Source: Nonomuraea coxensis DSM 45129
GTDB lineage: Bacteria > Actinomycetota > Actinomycetes > Streptosporangiales > Streptosporangiaceae
NCBI RefSeq assembly: GCF_019397265.1
Contig: NZ_CP068985.1
Location: forward strand, 7,807,001 to 7,871,000
Reading direction: 5' to 3'
Length of the DNA: 64,000 nucleotides
In this document: positions 43,751-53,156 of the stretch, piece after piece
Position numbering within the stretch: the first letter of the stretch is position 1
How the letters are laid out: each line of letters opens with the position of its first letter
Program-made: the position numbers and the translations under genes
The notes under the pieces: generated by a model
What the model saw: only the letters and a program-made list of their open reading frames with translations
The model's database searches: none
What the model was told of the DNA's origin: nothing

Positions 43751-45439
43751 TCAGCCCTCTCCTCGGGTGACGGTCGCCGCGTACTCGGGCGAGGTGTCCA
43801 GCAACTGCCGGTGCGTCCCCTCCGCCAGCACCCGTCCGCCCTCGACGTAGATCACGTGATCGGTGCGGTCGAGCACGAGCGGGCTGGTCGTGCAGACCAG
43901 CGTCGTCCTCCCTGCCCGGCTCTCCGCCAGCCGCTGGGCGATCCGCGCCTCGCTGTGGGCGTCCACGGCGCTGGTCGGCTCGACCAGGACCAGCACCTCG
44001 GGGTCGGCCAGCAACGCGCGGGCGAGGCGCAACCGCTGCTGCTGCCCGCCGGAGAACTCCCGCCCCGCCTCGGCCACCCAGGTGTCGAGCCCGTCGGGCA
44101 GCGCCTCCACGATGTCCTCCGCGCAGGCGACGCGCAGCGCCTCACGCAACCGCTCCTCGTCGCCGGCGGCCCGCACGTCGAGCTCGTCCCGCAGCCGGCC
44201 GGTGAAGAGGCGGGCGCCGTTGTCGGCGACCAGGATCCGGCGGCGGACCTCGTCGACGGGCAGCAGGCTCAGGTCGGCGGAGCCGAACGTCACGTCGCCG
44301 TCGGCGTAGCGGCCGAGGCGGTCGGCGATGGCGACGGCGTCCTCGGGAGCGCTCGCGGCCACCGCCGTCAGGACGCCCGGCTGGACGGTCACGCCGCTGT
44401 AGCAGTCACGCAGCACCCCGCCCCCGCTGCCGCCCTTGCCGCCTTTGATCTCGGGCTCGATGGACAGGATCCTGATCACCCGGCCGGCCGCCACGTGGCC
44501 CTTGGTGAGCTTGTCGGCGGCCTCGGTCAGCGTCCGCATGGGGCCGATCAGGAACACCGCGTACAGGTAGAACGCGACGAGCTGACCGGTGGGGATCTGG
44601 CCGGCGACGGCGAAGGATGCGCCGACGCCGGTGACGGTCGCGATGAGCAGGCCGGGCAGCAGGATCTGCGCGCCTTCGAGCACCGACTCGACGCGCGCGA
44701 CCCGCACCCCGGCGTGCCGCACCCGCTGCGACTCCTCGCGGTAGCGCCTGGCGAACACCTGCTCGCCGCCGATCCCGCGCAGCACCCGCAGCCCCGCGAC
44801 GATGTCGGCGGCCCTGGTGGACAGGTCGCCGGTCAGCTCGCGCTGCCTGGCCTGCCGCCGGTGCAGGGGTTTGAGCAGCGGCCCGACGGCGACGGCCATC
44901 AGCGGGACGCCGAACAGCACGAGCAGGCCGAGCGGCAGCGACGTCGAGATGAGGATCACGGTGACGGTGATGATCGCCACCACCGAGCCGGTGCCGCGCA
45001 GCAGGATGTCCATGGAGCTGCCGATATGGGCGATGTCGGAGTTGCCGACGCTGACGACCTCGCCGGTGGAGAGCCGCTTCGGCAGCGTCGCGCCCAGCCT
45101 GGCGGCGTGGCGGCTGGTGAGCTGCACGGTGCGGTAGGCGGCGGCCAGCCAGTTGTAGACGGCCATCCGGTGGCGCATGATCCCGCTGAACGCCTGCACC
45201 AGCCCCAGCCCGAACAGGACGGCCGCCCAGGTCAGCAGCGCGTCGGTGTCCTTGGCGGTGACCGCTTCGACGCCCTTCCCGAGCACGGCAGGCATCAGCG
45301 CCTGCACCAGCCACCAGAGGGTCGCGTAGCCGATGCCCGCGAGCAGGGCAGATGACTGCCGCCGGGCGTTCCACCACAGGTAGCGCAGCGGGCTGCGGAG
45401 GTCGGGCACGCCGGGATCGGCATCAGGAAGGGAGCGCAT
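43751..45439 (-). CDS. ABC exporter half, intact signature but degenerate ATP site
   Basis: The 562-residue fusion has six membrane helices (about 35-310) and a nucleotide-binding domain that keeps FSGGQQQR (462-469) but lacks Walker A: the position reads AVAASAPEDAVA (359-370) with no GKS/T. Walker B is VLVEPTS (Val for Asp), the Q-loop is changed and the H-loop residue is a serine (S519). It must heterodimerise with the downstream protein. A start at 45478 (TTG or similar) is possible; ATG 45439 is preferred. Confidence 0.92.
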   Translation of the reverse strand: MRSLPDADPGVPDLRSPLRYLWWNARRQSSALLAGIGYATLWWLVQALMPAVLGKGVEAVTAKDTDALLTWAAVLFGLGLVQAFSGIMRHRMAVYNWLAAAYRTVQLTSRHAARLGATLPKRLSTGEVVSVGNSDIAHIGSSMDILLRGTGSVVAIITVTVILISTSLPLGLLVLFGVPLMAVAVGPLLKPLHRRQARQRELTGDLSTRAADIVAGLRVLRGIGGEQVFARRYREESQRVRHAGVRVARVESVLEGAQILLPGLLIATVTGVGASFAVAGQIPTGQLVAFYLYAVFLIGPMRTLTEAADKLTKGHVAAGRVIRILSIEPEIKGGKGGSGGGVLRDCYSGVTVQPGVLTAVAASAPEDAVAIADRLGRYADGDVTFGSADLSLLPVDEVRRRILVADNGARLFTGRLRDELDVRAAGDEERLREALRVACAEDIVEALPDGLDTWVAEAGREFSGGQQQRLRLARALLADPEVLVLVEPTSAVDAHSEARIAQRLAESRAGRTTLVCTTSPLVLDRTDHVIYVEGGRVLAEGTHRQLLDTSPEYAATVTRGEG

Positions 45440-45494
45440 AGCCTGACAACCTTGACGGAGCGTCAGTCCGCGCGGCAAACCATTTTCCCGGCGC

Positions 45495-46724
45495 CTACGT
45501 CCCGCCCGTCACCTGGCGGAACGCGCGCCACGTGTACAGCAGGGCCGCCGCCGCGGTGATCGCCAGCAGCACGTACCCGATCGCGTACGTGCCGGTCGCC
45601 GAGTAGACGGCGCCCATGACGAGGGGCGGGAAGTAGCCGCCGAGTCCGCCGGCGGCGCCCACCAGGCCGGTGACCGTCCCCACCTTGGCCGGCTCCACGA
45701 GCTTGGCGACCAGCGCGAACACGCCGCCCGTCCCCAGCCCGAGGAAGAAGGCCATGAGGACGAAGCTCAGCCCGGCCGGCACCTCCACGGGCGGGTGGAA
45801 GATCAGGACGATCGCCATGAGCGCCACCCCGCCGAACGAGATGAGCAGCACCCGCACGGCCCCCAGCCGGTCGGACAGCGTGCCGCCCAGCGGCCGGGAC
45901 AGGACGGCCGCGATCGAGAAGCCGGCCGTGCGGAGGCCCGCCTCGGTCTGGGCGAAGCGGTAGGCGTTCTCCAGCAGCGCCGGCAGGTACGTCGAGAAGG
46001 CCACGAACCCGCCGAACGTGACCGCGTAGAGGAACGAGCACTGCCAGGTGGCCTTGATCCTCATGGCGTCGCGCATGCGCGGCAGGGCGGGCGCGGTCGC
46101 CGGGGACCACCGGGGCGAGTTACGGCTGGCGCCCAGCATGAGCACCCCGGTCAGCGCCAGCACGGCCGCCATCAGCACGTGCGTGGCCGGCCGGCCGAAC
46201 GCCTCGACCAGGCGCGGGGTGAAGAAGGCCGACAGCGCGGTCCCGCCCATCCCCGCGCCGAAGACGCCGGTGGCGAAGCCGCGGCGGGCGGGCTCGTACC
46301 AGGCGTTGACGAAGGGGATGCCGATGGCGAACGACGTCCCGGGGATGCCGAGGAGGAAGCCCCAGAAGAGCAGCCAGCCGTACGAGTCGGACCAGCCGAC
46401 GAACAGCACGGGGATGATCGAGACGAAGCAGACGGCGGCGAACATGCGCCGCCCGCCGAACCGGTCGGCCAGCACCCCGACCGGGATCCGGCCGAGGGCC
46501 CCGACCAGGACGGGGATCGCGACGAGGAGCGAGGTCTGGGTGGGCGTGAGGCCGAGCTGCCTGTTGTAGGTGGCGGCGAGCGGGCCGATGAGGTTCCAGG
46601 CCCAGAAGGTGACGGCGAAGGCGAAGGTCGCGAGGACCAGGTTGCGGCCCTGACCGGCGCGCAGGACCGCCGCGTCGGGGTCCGGGGGGCCGGGCGACCG
46701 GGAACCTTTACGAAGCTCAGACAT
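45495..46724 (-). CDS. narK: NarK-type nitrate/nitrite MFS transporter
   Basis: The 409-residue product has twelve membrane helices and both nitrate-signature regions: GIPGTSFAIGIPFVNAWYE (TM5) and VGAAGGLGGYFPP (TM11). It imports nitrate or exports nitrite for the adjacent Nar reductase. ATG 46724 begins MSELRKGS. It is divergent from narG with a 45-base shared intergenic region. Its stop is 55 bases before the start of the ABC pair. Confidence 0.92.
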   Translation of the reverse strand: MSELRKGSRSPGPPDPDAAVLRAGQGRNLVLATFAFAVTFWAWNLIGPLAATYNRQLGLTPTQTSLLVAIPVLVGALGRIPVGVLADRFGGRRMFAAVCFVSIIPVLFVGWSDSYGWLLFWGFLLGIPGTSFAIGIPFVNAWYEPARRGFATGVFGAGMGGTALSAFFTPRLVEAFGRPATHVLMAAVLALTGVLMLGASRNSPRWSPATAPALPRMRDAMRIKATWQCSFLYAVTFGGFVAFSTYLPALLENAYRFAQTEAGLRTAGFSIAAVLSRPLGGTLSDRLGAVRVLLISFGGVALMAIVLIFHPPVEVPAGLSFVLMAFFLGLGTGGVFALVAKLVEPAKVGTVTGLVGAAGGLGGYFPPLVMGAVYSATGTYAIGYVLLAITAAAALLYTWRAFRQVTGGT

Positions 46725-46769
46725 ACACCCTGTGTAACAGAGAGTCACTATCCGTGATGAAGTGGGGGT
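46725..46769. promoter_or_regulatory. Shared narK-narG intergenic region
   Basis: The divergent starts are only 45 bases apart. Overlapping small inverted repeats ACACCCTGTGT (46725-46735) and CTGTGTAACAG (46730-46740) lie in the middle. They are possible regulator sites for nitrate or oxygen control, although they do not match an FNR box. With so little room, the promoter elements must overlap. Confidence 0.45.
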
Positions 46770-49700
46770 ATGAGCGCCGAGGACGTCCTTCTCAAGACCG
46801 GCCGTTTCCTGCGCAGATCCGCGGCCACCAGCGGTGACCTGCACAGCCTGCACCTGGTCGGCGGCACCGAGGGCGACGCCTTCTACCGGGACCGGTGGAG
46901 CCACGACAAGATCGTCCGGTCCACGCACGGGGTGAACTGCACGGGTTCGTGCTCGTGGAAGGTCTACGTCAAGGACGGCATCATCACCTGGGAGACCCAG
47001 GAGACCGACTACCCGAGCGTGGGCCCCGACCGCCCCGAGTACGAGCCCCGCGGCTGCCCGCGCGGCGCCGCCTTCTCCTGGTACACCTACTCCCCGACCC
47101 GGATCCGCTACCCGTACGCGCGGGGCGTGCTGGTCGAGATGTACGCCGAGGCCCGCGAGCGCCTCGGCGACCCCGTCGCGGCCTGGGCCGAGATCACCGG
47201 CGACCCGGAGAAGCGGCGCGCCTACCAGCGGGCCCGCGGCCGGGGCGGGCTGGTCAGGATCGGCTGGGACCTGGCGGCCGAGCTGGTCGCCGCCGCGCAC
47301 GTCCACACGATCGCCGCCTACGGCCCCGACAGGATCGCCGGTTTCTCGCCGATCCCGGCCATGTCGATGGTCTCGCAGGCGATCGGCTCGCGTTTCGTGT
47401 CGCTGCTCGGCGGCACCATGCTCTCCTTCTACGACTGGTACGCCGACCTGCCGATCGCCTCCCCGCAGGTGTTCGGCGACCAGACGGACGTGCCGGAGTC
47501 GGCCGACTGGTGGGACGCCGCGTACCTGATGATGTGGGGCTCCAACGTGCCGGTGACGCGCACGCCGGACGCCCACTGGATGGCCGAGGCCCGCTACCGG
47601 GGCCAGAAGGTCGTGGTCGTCAGCCCCGACTACAGCGACGCCGCCAAGTTCGCCGACGAGTTCCTGAGCGTGCGCCCCGGCACGGACGGCGCCCTCGCCA
47701 TGGCGATGGGCCACGTCCTGCTGAAGGAGTTCTTCGTGGAGCGCGCGACGCCGTTCTTCACCGGCTACGTCAAGCGTTTCACGGACCTGCCCTTCCTCGT
47801 CCGCCTGGAGCGGCGGGACGGCGGGCACGTGCCGGACAGGTTCCTCACGGCCCGCGACCTCGGCCTGCGGGAGGAGGCGGCGGAGTGGAAGACGGTCCTG
47901 CTGTCGCGCAACGGCCGCCCGGTGGTGCCGAACGGCTCGGCCGGCTTCCGCTGGAGCGAGTCGGGCAAGGGCCGCTGGAACCTGAACCTCGGCACCGACC
48001 CCAGGCTCACCGTGATGGACGAGTGGAGCCAGGCCGCCGAGGTGCTGCTGCCCCGCTTCGACGGCGGCGGCCCGCTGGTCAGGGGCGTTCCGGTGACCAG
48101 GGTCAACGGGCATCTCGTCACGACGGTCTACGACCTGCTGCTCGCCCAGTACGGCGTCCGCCGCCCCGGCCTGCCCGGCGACTGGCCGGAGGGCTACGAG
48201 GACGCGGCGCGGCCGTACACGCCGGCGTGGCAGGAGCCCATCACCGGCGTGCCCGCCGAGCGGGCCGCCCGCCTGGCCCGCGAGTTCGCGCGGACCGCCG
48301 AGGCCACCGAGGGACGCTGCATGATCGTGATGGGCGCCGGCGTGGCGCAGTGGTTCCACGGCGACACGATCTACCGGGCGTTCCTGTCGTTGCTGCTGCT
48401 GACCGGCTGCCAGGGCCGCAACGGCGGCGGCTGGGCGCACTACGTGGGCCAGGAGAAGTGCCGTCCGCTGGCGGGCTGGCAGGTGCTCGCGAGCGCCGCC
48501 GACTGGGCGCGGCCGGCCAGGCTGGTCCCCGGCACGCCGTTCTGGTACCTGCACACCGGCCAGTGGCGCTACGACCGCTTCGACGCGGGCGAGCTGGCCT
48601 CGCCGCTGGGGCGCGGCGCGTTCCGCGGCAGGCGCACGGCCGACCTGGTGGCCGAGGCGGTGCGCAACGGCTGGGTGCCGATGGCCCCGGCGTTCGACCG
48701 CAATCCGCTGGAGCTCGGGGACGCACCCGATCCGGTCGCGTACACGCGGGAGGAGCTGCGCTCGGGCCGGCTCCGCTACGCCGCCGAGGACCCGGACGAC
48801 CCGCGCAACTGGCCGCGGGTGCTCACGCTCTGGCGCTCCAACCTGTTCGGCTCCAGCGCCAAGGGCAACGAGTACTTCCTGCACCACCTCCTCGGCGCGG
48901 CCTCGAACCTGGAGCACCCCGATCCCGGGGCGGCGAGCGGCAAGCTGGACCTGCTGGTCACGCTCGACTTCCGCATGACGTCCTCGACGGTCTTCTCCGA
49001 CGTGGTGCTGCCGGCCGCCACCTGGTACGAGAAGCACGACCTCTCCTCGACCGACATGCACCCGTTCGTCCACGCCTTCAACCCGGCGATCAGCCCGCCC
49101 TGGGAGACCCGGACGGACTTCGCCGCCTTCCACACGATCGCCCGCGCCTTCAGCGACCTCGCCCGCGAACGGCTCGGCGTGCGCAGGGACGTGGTGGCGA
49201 CCGCCCACCAGCACGACACGCCGACCGAGCTGAGCCACGACCGCGAGCCCGCCCTGCACGTCGTCGAGCGTGACTACGGCGCGCTCGCCGACCAGCTCGC
49301 CGCCCTCGGCCCGCTCACGGAGCGGCTCGGCCTGCCGGTGAAGGGGGTGACGTTCCGGCCGGAGGAGGAGGTGGCCTGGCTCGGCGCGCGCTGCGGCCTG
49401 GTGCCGCGCGGCGTGGCGAAGGGACGTCCCGAGCTGGACACCGCCGCCAAGGCGTGCGAGGCGATCCTCGCGCTGTCGGGCGCGAGCAACGGCCGCCTGG
49501 CCGCGCAGGGCTTCCGCGAGCTGGCCGAACGCACCGGGACCGACCTGTCGGGGCTGGCCGACGAGGGCCACAGGATCGTCTTCTCCGACACGCAGGCGCG
49601 GCCGGCGCACGTCGCCACGAGCCCCGAGTGGTCGGGCAAGGAGTCGTCGGGCCGCCGCTACGCGCCGTTCACGGTCAACGTCGAGCACGGCAAGCCGTGG

Positions 49701-50270
49701 CACACCCTGACCGGCCGGATGCACTTCTTCCTCGACCACGACTGGATGCACGAGTACGGCGAGTCGCTGCCGGTCTACCGCCCGCCGCTGGACCTCGCCG
49801 CGCTGCTCGGCGAGAGCGGCCGGCTGCGCTACCTGACGCCGCACAGCAAGTGGTCGATCCACTCGGAGTACCAGGACAACCTGCTCATGCTGTCGCTGTC
49901 GCGCGGCGGCCCGACGATCTGGATGTCGGACGAGGACGCCGCCCGGCTCGGCGTGGCCGACAACGACTGGGTGGAGGCCGTCAACCGCAACGGCGTGGTC
50001 GTGGCCCGCGCCGTCGTCTCCCACCGGATGCCGCCGGGCACGGTCTACATGCACCACGCCCAGGACCGCCTGGTCGACGTGCCCCTGTCGGAGGCGACCG
50101 GGCGCCGGGGCGGCATCCACAACGCGCTGACCCAGGTGCTGATCAAGCCGACGCACCTGATCGGCGGCCACGCCCAGCTCTCGTACGGCTTCAACTACTT
50201 CGGCCCGACCGGCAACCAGCGCGACGAGCTCACGACCATTCGCCGCCGCTCCCAGGAGGTGCGCTACTGA
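46770..50270 (+). CDS. narG: Respiratory nitrate reductase alpha subunit
   Basis: The 1166-residue molybdopterin subunit has the FS0 cluster motif with H53, C57, C61 and C96 (HGVNCTGSC and RGCPRGA), and the TRTPDAHW segment of the Mo-bisMGD active site. It reduces nitrate to nitrite at the cytoplasmic side of the membrane with electrons from quinol through NarI and NarH. It is slightly shorter than the Escherichia coli subunit (about 1246) but otherwise complete. The TGG-GGG stretch upstream of ATG 46770 serves as ribosome site. It is coupled to narH. Confidence 0.95.
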   Translation: MSAEDVLLKTGRFLRRSAATSGDLHSLHLVGGTEGDAFYRDRWSHDKIVRSTHGVNCTGSCSWKVYVKDGIITWETQETDYPSVGPDRPEYEPRGCPRGAAFSWYTYSPTRIRYPYARGVLVEMYAEARERLGDPVAAWAEITGDPEKRRAYQRARGRGGLVRIGWDLAAELVAAAHVHTIAAYGPDRIAGFSPIPAMSMVSQAIGSRFVSLLGGTMLSFYDWYADLPIASPQVFGDQTDVPESADWWDAAYLMMWGSNVPVTRTPDAHWMAEARYRGQKVVVVSPDYSDAAKFADEFLSVRPGTDGALAMAMGHVLLKEFFVERATPFFTGYVKRFTDLPFLVRLERRDGGHVPDRFLTARDLGLREEAAEWKTVLLSRNGRPVVPNGSAGFRWSESGKGRWNLNLGTDPRLTVMDEWSQAAEVLLPRFDGGGPLVRGVPVTRVNGHLVTTVYDLLLAQYGVRRPGLPGDWPEGYEDAARPYTPAWQEPITGVPAERAARLAREFARTAEATEGRCMIVMGAGVAQWFHGDTIYRAFLSLLLLTGCQGRNGGGWAHYVGQEKCRPLAGWQVLASAADWARPARLVPGTPFWYLHTGQWRYDRFDAGELASPLGRGAFRGRRTADLVAEAVRNGWVPMAPAFDRNPLELGDAPDPVAYTREELRSGRLRYAAEDPDDPRNWPRVLTLWRSNLFGSSAKGNEYFLHHLLGAASNLEHPDPGAASGKLDLLVTLDFRMTSSTVFSDVVLPAATWYEKHDLSSTDMHPFVHAFNPAISPPWETRTDFAAFHTIARAFSDLARERLGVRRDVVATAHQHDTPTELSHDREPALHVVERDYGALADQLAALGPLTERLGLPVKGVTFRPEEEVAWLGARCGLVPRGVAKGRPELDTAAKACEAILALSGASNGRLAAQGFRELAERTGTDLSGLADEGHRIVFSDTQARPAHVATSPEWSGKESSGRRYAPFTVNVEHGKPWHTLTGRMHFFLDHDWMHEYGESLPVYRPPLDLAALLGESGRLRYLTPHSKWSIHSEYQDNLLMLSLSRGGPTIWMSDEDAARLGVADNDWVEAVNRNGVVVARAVVSHRMPPGTVYMHHAQDRLVDVPLSEATGRRGGIHNALTQVLIKPTHLIGGHAQLSYGFNYFGPTGNQRDELTTIRRRSQEVRY

Positions 50271-51886
50271 TGCGGATCATGGCCCAGATCGCCATGGTGA
50301 TGAACCTGGACAAGTGCATCGGCTGCCACACCTGCTCCGTCACCTGCAAGCAGACGTGGACGAACCGTCCCGGCGTCGAGTACGTCTGGTTCAACAACGT
50401 CGAGACCCGCCCCGGCCAGGGCTACCCGCGCCGCTACGAGGACCAGGACCGCTGGCGGGGCGGCTGGACGCTGGACCGCAAGGGCAGGCTCAAGCTCCGG
50501 GCGGGCGGCCGGCTGCGCAAGCTCCTCACCATCTTCGCCAACCCGCTCATGCCCTCCATCCAGGACTACTACGAGCCCTGGACCTACGACTACGGGAACC
50601 TCACGCGGGCCCCGCTGTCGGCCGACGTGCCCGTCGCGCCACCGAGGTCGCTGCTGAGCAACGAGCCGGCCGCGATCCGGTGGAGCGCCAACTGGGACGA
50701 CAACCTCGGCGGCGACCCGTCGCCCGACCCGGTGCTGGCGCGCCTGTCGGAGCAGGTCAGGCTGTCGTTCGAAGAGGCGTACATGTTCTACCTGCCGCGC
50801 ATCTGCGAGCACTGCATCAACCCGTCGTGCGTGGCCTCCTGCCCCTCCGGCGCGCTGTACAAGCGCGAGGAGGACGGCATCGTGCTCGTGGACCAGGACC
50901 GGTGCCGGGGGTGGCGCATGTGCGTGACCGGCTGCCCGTACAAGAAGATCTACTTCAACCACCGCACCGGCAAGGCGGAGAAGTGCACGTTCTGCTTCCC
51001 GCGGGTCGAGGTCGGGCTGCCGACGGTCTGCTCGGAGACGTGCGTCGGCCGCCTGCGCTATCTCGGCGTCCTGCTGTACGACGCCGACCGGGTCGCCGAG
51101 GCCGCCGCGGTGCCGGACGAGCGCGACCTGTACGAGGCCCAGCTCGACCTGTTCGCCGACCCGCACGACCCGGTCGTGGCGTCCGCCGCCCAGGCCGCCG
51201 GCCTGCCCGCCGAATGGCTGGAGGCCGCGCGCCGCTCGCCGGTGTACGACCTGGTCAAGCGGTACCGGATCGCGCTCCCCCTGCATCCCGAGTACCGGAC
51301 GCTGCCCATGGTCTGGTACGTCCCGCCGCTCTCGCCGGTCGTGGACGCGCTCGCCGGCACCGGCCACGACGGCGAGGACGCGGTCAACCTGTTCGCCGCC
51401 ATCGACGCGCTGCGCATCCCGGTCGGCTACCTGGCGGAGCTGTTCACGGCGGGCGACCCCGCGCCGGTGACCGCGGCGCTGCGCCGGCTCGCCGCGATGC
51501 GGTCGTACATGCGGGCGGTCAACCTGGGCCTCCCGCCGGTCCTGCCGCCGGAGGCGGGCCTGGAGGAGGAGGACCTGGCGGCGATGTACCGGCTGCTCGC
51601 CCTCGCCAAGTACGACGAGCGCTACGTCATCCCGACCGCGTACGGCAACCAGCCCGGCGTCGTGGAGGAGGCCGGCTGCAGCCTCGACTACGACGGCGGG
51701 CCGGGCATGCAGGGGCCGTTCGGCGAGGCGTCGGGCCGCCCGCAGCCGGTGTCGGTCGAGAGCTTCCACGGGCTGAGGGAGCGCCAGACCGGCGAGGACG
51801 TCACCCATCAGCGGGTCAACCTGCTCAACTGGGACGGCCGGGGCGTCCCCGCCGGGCTGTTCCCGCCGAGGAGGAACCGGCCGTGA
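50270..51886 (+). CDS. narH: Respiratory nitrate reductase beta subunit
   Basis: The 538-residue product has four cysteine groups for Fe-S clusters: CIGCHTCSVTC (16-26), CEHCINPSCVASCP, CRGWRMCVTGCP (Trp in the place of a Cys, giving the [3Fe-4S] cluster) and CTFCFP...CSETC. It passes electrons from NarI to NarG. AGGAGG precedes ATG 50270, which overlaps the narG stop by one base (TGATG). An upstream in-frame reading within narG is artefactual. Confidence 0.95.
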   Translation: MRIMAQIAMVMNLDKCIGCHTCSVTCKQTWTNRPGVEYVWFNNVETRPGQGYPRRYEDQDRWRGGWTLDRKGRLKLRAGGRLRKLLTIFANPLMPSIQDYYEPWTYDYGNLTRAPLSADVPVAPPRSLLSNEPAAIRWSANWDDNLGGDPSPDPVLARLSEQVRLSFEEAYMFYLPRICEHCINPSCVASCPSGALYKREEDGIVLVDQDRCRGWRMCVTGCPYKKIYFNHRTGKAEKCTFCFPRVEVGLPTVCSETCVGRLRYLGVLLYDADRVAEAAAVPDERDLYEAQLDLFADPHDPVVASAAQAAGLPAEWLEAARRSPVYDLVKRYRIALPLHPEYRTLPMVWYVPPLSPVVDALAGTGHDGEDAVNLFAAIDALRIPVGYLAELFTAGDPAPVTAALRRLAAMRSYMRAVNLGLPPVLPPEAGLEEEDLAAMYRLLALAKYDERYVIPTAYGNQPGVVEEAGCSLDYDGGPGMQGPFGEASGRPQPVSVESFHGLRERQTGEDVTHQRVNLLNWDGRGVPAGLFPPRRNRP

Positions 51887-52431
51887 AGGTGCTCTGGCAG
51901 GCCGCGGCCCACCTGCTGGCCTATCCGGACGAGCGGTTCTGGCGGCGGCTGCCGCTGATCAGGGAGGCGGCCGAGCCGCACTTCGCCGCGTTCCTCGACC
52001 GGGCCGCCGAGCTGGGGGCGGGTGAGCTGGCCGCGCACTATGTGGAGACGTTCGATCTGGACCGGCGCTGCTGCCTCTACCTGACGTACTACGCCGACGG
52101 CGACACCCGACGGCGGGGCGCGTCGCTGGCCGCGCTGAAGCGCCGCTACCGGGCCGCCGGGTGGGAGCTGATGGAGGACGAGCTGCCCGACTTCCTGCCG
52201 GTGGTGCTGGAGTTCGCCGCGCTCGACCCGGCGGGGGCCGAGGTGCTGCGGGAGCACCGGGTGGGGCTGGAGCTGCTGCGGGCGGCGCTGGAGGGGCGCG
52301 GGTCGCCGTACGCGCTGGTGGTCGGCGCGGTGTGCGGCACGCTGCCGCCCGCGACCGCCGAGCAGCGGGCGGCGGTGCGGCGGCTGGCGGCCGGCGGGCC
52401 GCCGGCCGAGAGCGTCGGGAGGCAGGCGTGA
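51883..52431 (+). CDS. narJ: Nitrate reductase assembly chaperone NarJ
   Basis: The 182-residue, mostly helical product belongs to the NarJ/TorD family of chaperones that hold apo-NarGH for molybdenum cofactor insertion. Conserved motif TYYADGDTRRRG and LPDFLPVVLEFAAL are visible. GTG 51883 overlaps the narH stop by four bases (GTGA). It is not part of the final enzyme. Confidence 0.92.
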   Translation: MKVLWQAAAHLLAYPDERFWRRLPLIREAAEPHFAAFLDRAAELGAGELAAHYVETFDLDRRCCLYLTYYADGDTRRRGASLAALKRRYRAAGWELMEDELPDFLPVVLEFAALDPAGAEVLREHRVGLELLRAALEGRGSPYALVVGAVCGTLPPATAEQRAAVRRLAAGGPPAESVGRQA

Positions 52432-53108
52432 GCGGGGGCGAGAGCCTGCTGTGGGTCGCCGCGCCCTACGTCACCCTGGTGATCTTCGTGGGCGGCCTGA
52501 TCTGGCGCTACCGCTACGACCAGTTCGGCTGGACCACCCGCTCGTCCCAGTTCTACGAGCGGCGGCTGCTGCGGGTGGCGAGCCCGCTGTTCCACTACGC
52601 GCTGATCGTCGTGATCGCCGGCCACGTCACCGGCCTGCTCGTCCCGCCGGCCTGGACCGACGCGATCGGCGTGAGCAACGACACCTACCACGCGAACGCC
52701 CTCTTCTGGGGAGGGATCGCCGGGGTGGCCGCGCTCGCGGGGCTGGCCCTGCTGATCTACCGCCGGCGTACGCGGGGGCCGGTGTTCCTCGCGACGACGG
52801 CCAACGACAAGACGATGTACGCGGTGCTGGCGGCGGCGATCATCACCGGCGTGGTGACGACGGCGGCGGGGTTCGCGCCGAGCGAGGAGAGCTACCGGAC
52901 GACGGTCGCGCCGTGGTTCCGGGGGGTGCTCACCCTGCGTCCCGACGTGATGGCGATGAGTAGGGCGAACGGTCTTTACAAACTGCACACGGTGGTGGGG
53001 ATGGGGCTGGTCGTACTCTTCCCGTTCAGCCGCTTGGTCCACGCACTTTCCGCCCCTGTGGGGTATTTGTTCCGTCCTTACATCGTGTATCGGAGGCGGG
53101 CGAGGTAG
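52428..53108 (+). CDS. narI: Nitrate reductase gamma subunit (cytochrome b)
   Basis: The 226-residue membrane protein has five helices and the paired histidines that bind two haem b groups (FHYALI, GHVTGLL in the first helices, KLHTVVGMG and RLVHALS late). It takes electrons from quinol. GTG 52428 overlaps the narJ stop by four bases. It ends the nar operon; the next gene begins 48 bases later. Confidence 0.93.
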   Translation: MSGGESLLWVAAPYVTLVIFVGGLIWRYRYDQFGWTTRSSQFYERRLLRVASPLFHYALIVVIAGHVTGLLVPPAWTDAIGVSNDTYHANALFWGGIAGVAALAGLALLIYRRRTRGPVFLATTANDKTMYAVLAAAIITGVVTTAAGFAPSEESYRTTVAPWFRGVLTLRPDVMAMSRANGLYKLHTVVGMGLVVLFPFSRLVHALSAPVGYLFRPYIVYRRRAR

Positions 53109-53156
53109 CGTGGCGCGGGTCCCGGGAGGGGTCCGGGTGCGCCAGAATCGTCCCTT

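Noticed and set aside
46725..46769. FNR/CRP-type box between narK and narG
   Set aside because: The spacing of TGTG and TCAC halves does not fit TGTGA-N6-TCACA or TTGAT-N4-ATCAA.
46725..50171. A very long open frame antisense to narG in continuation of narK
   Set aside because: Only the narK end (45495-46724) codes for a real protein; the rest is low-complexity Arg/Pro/His-rich sequence opposite narG, an effect of high GC.
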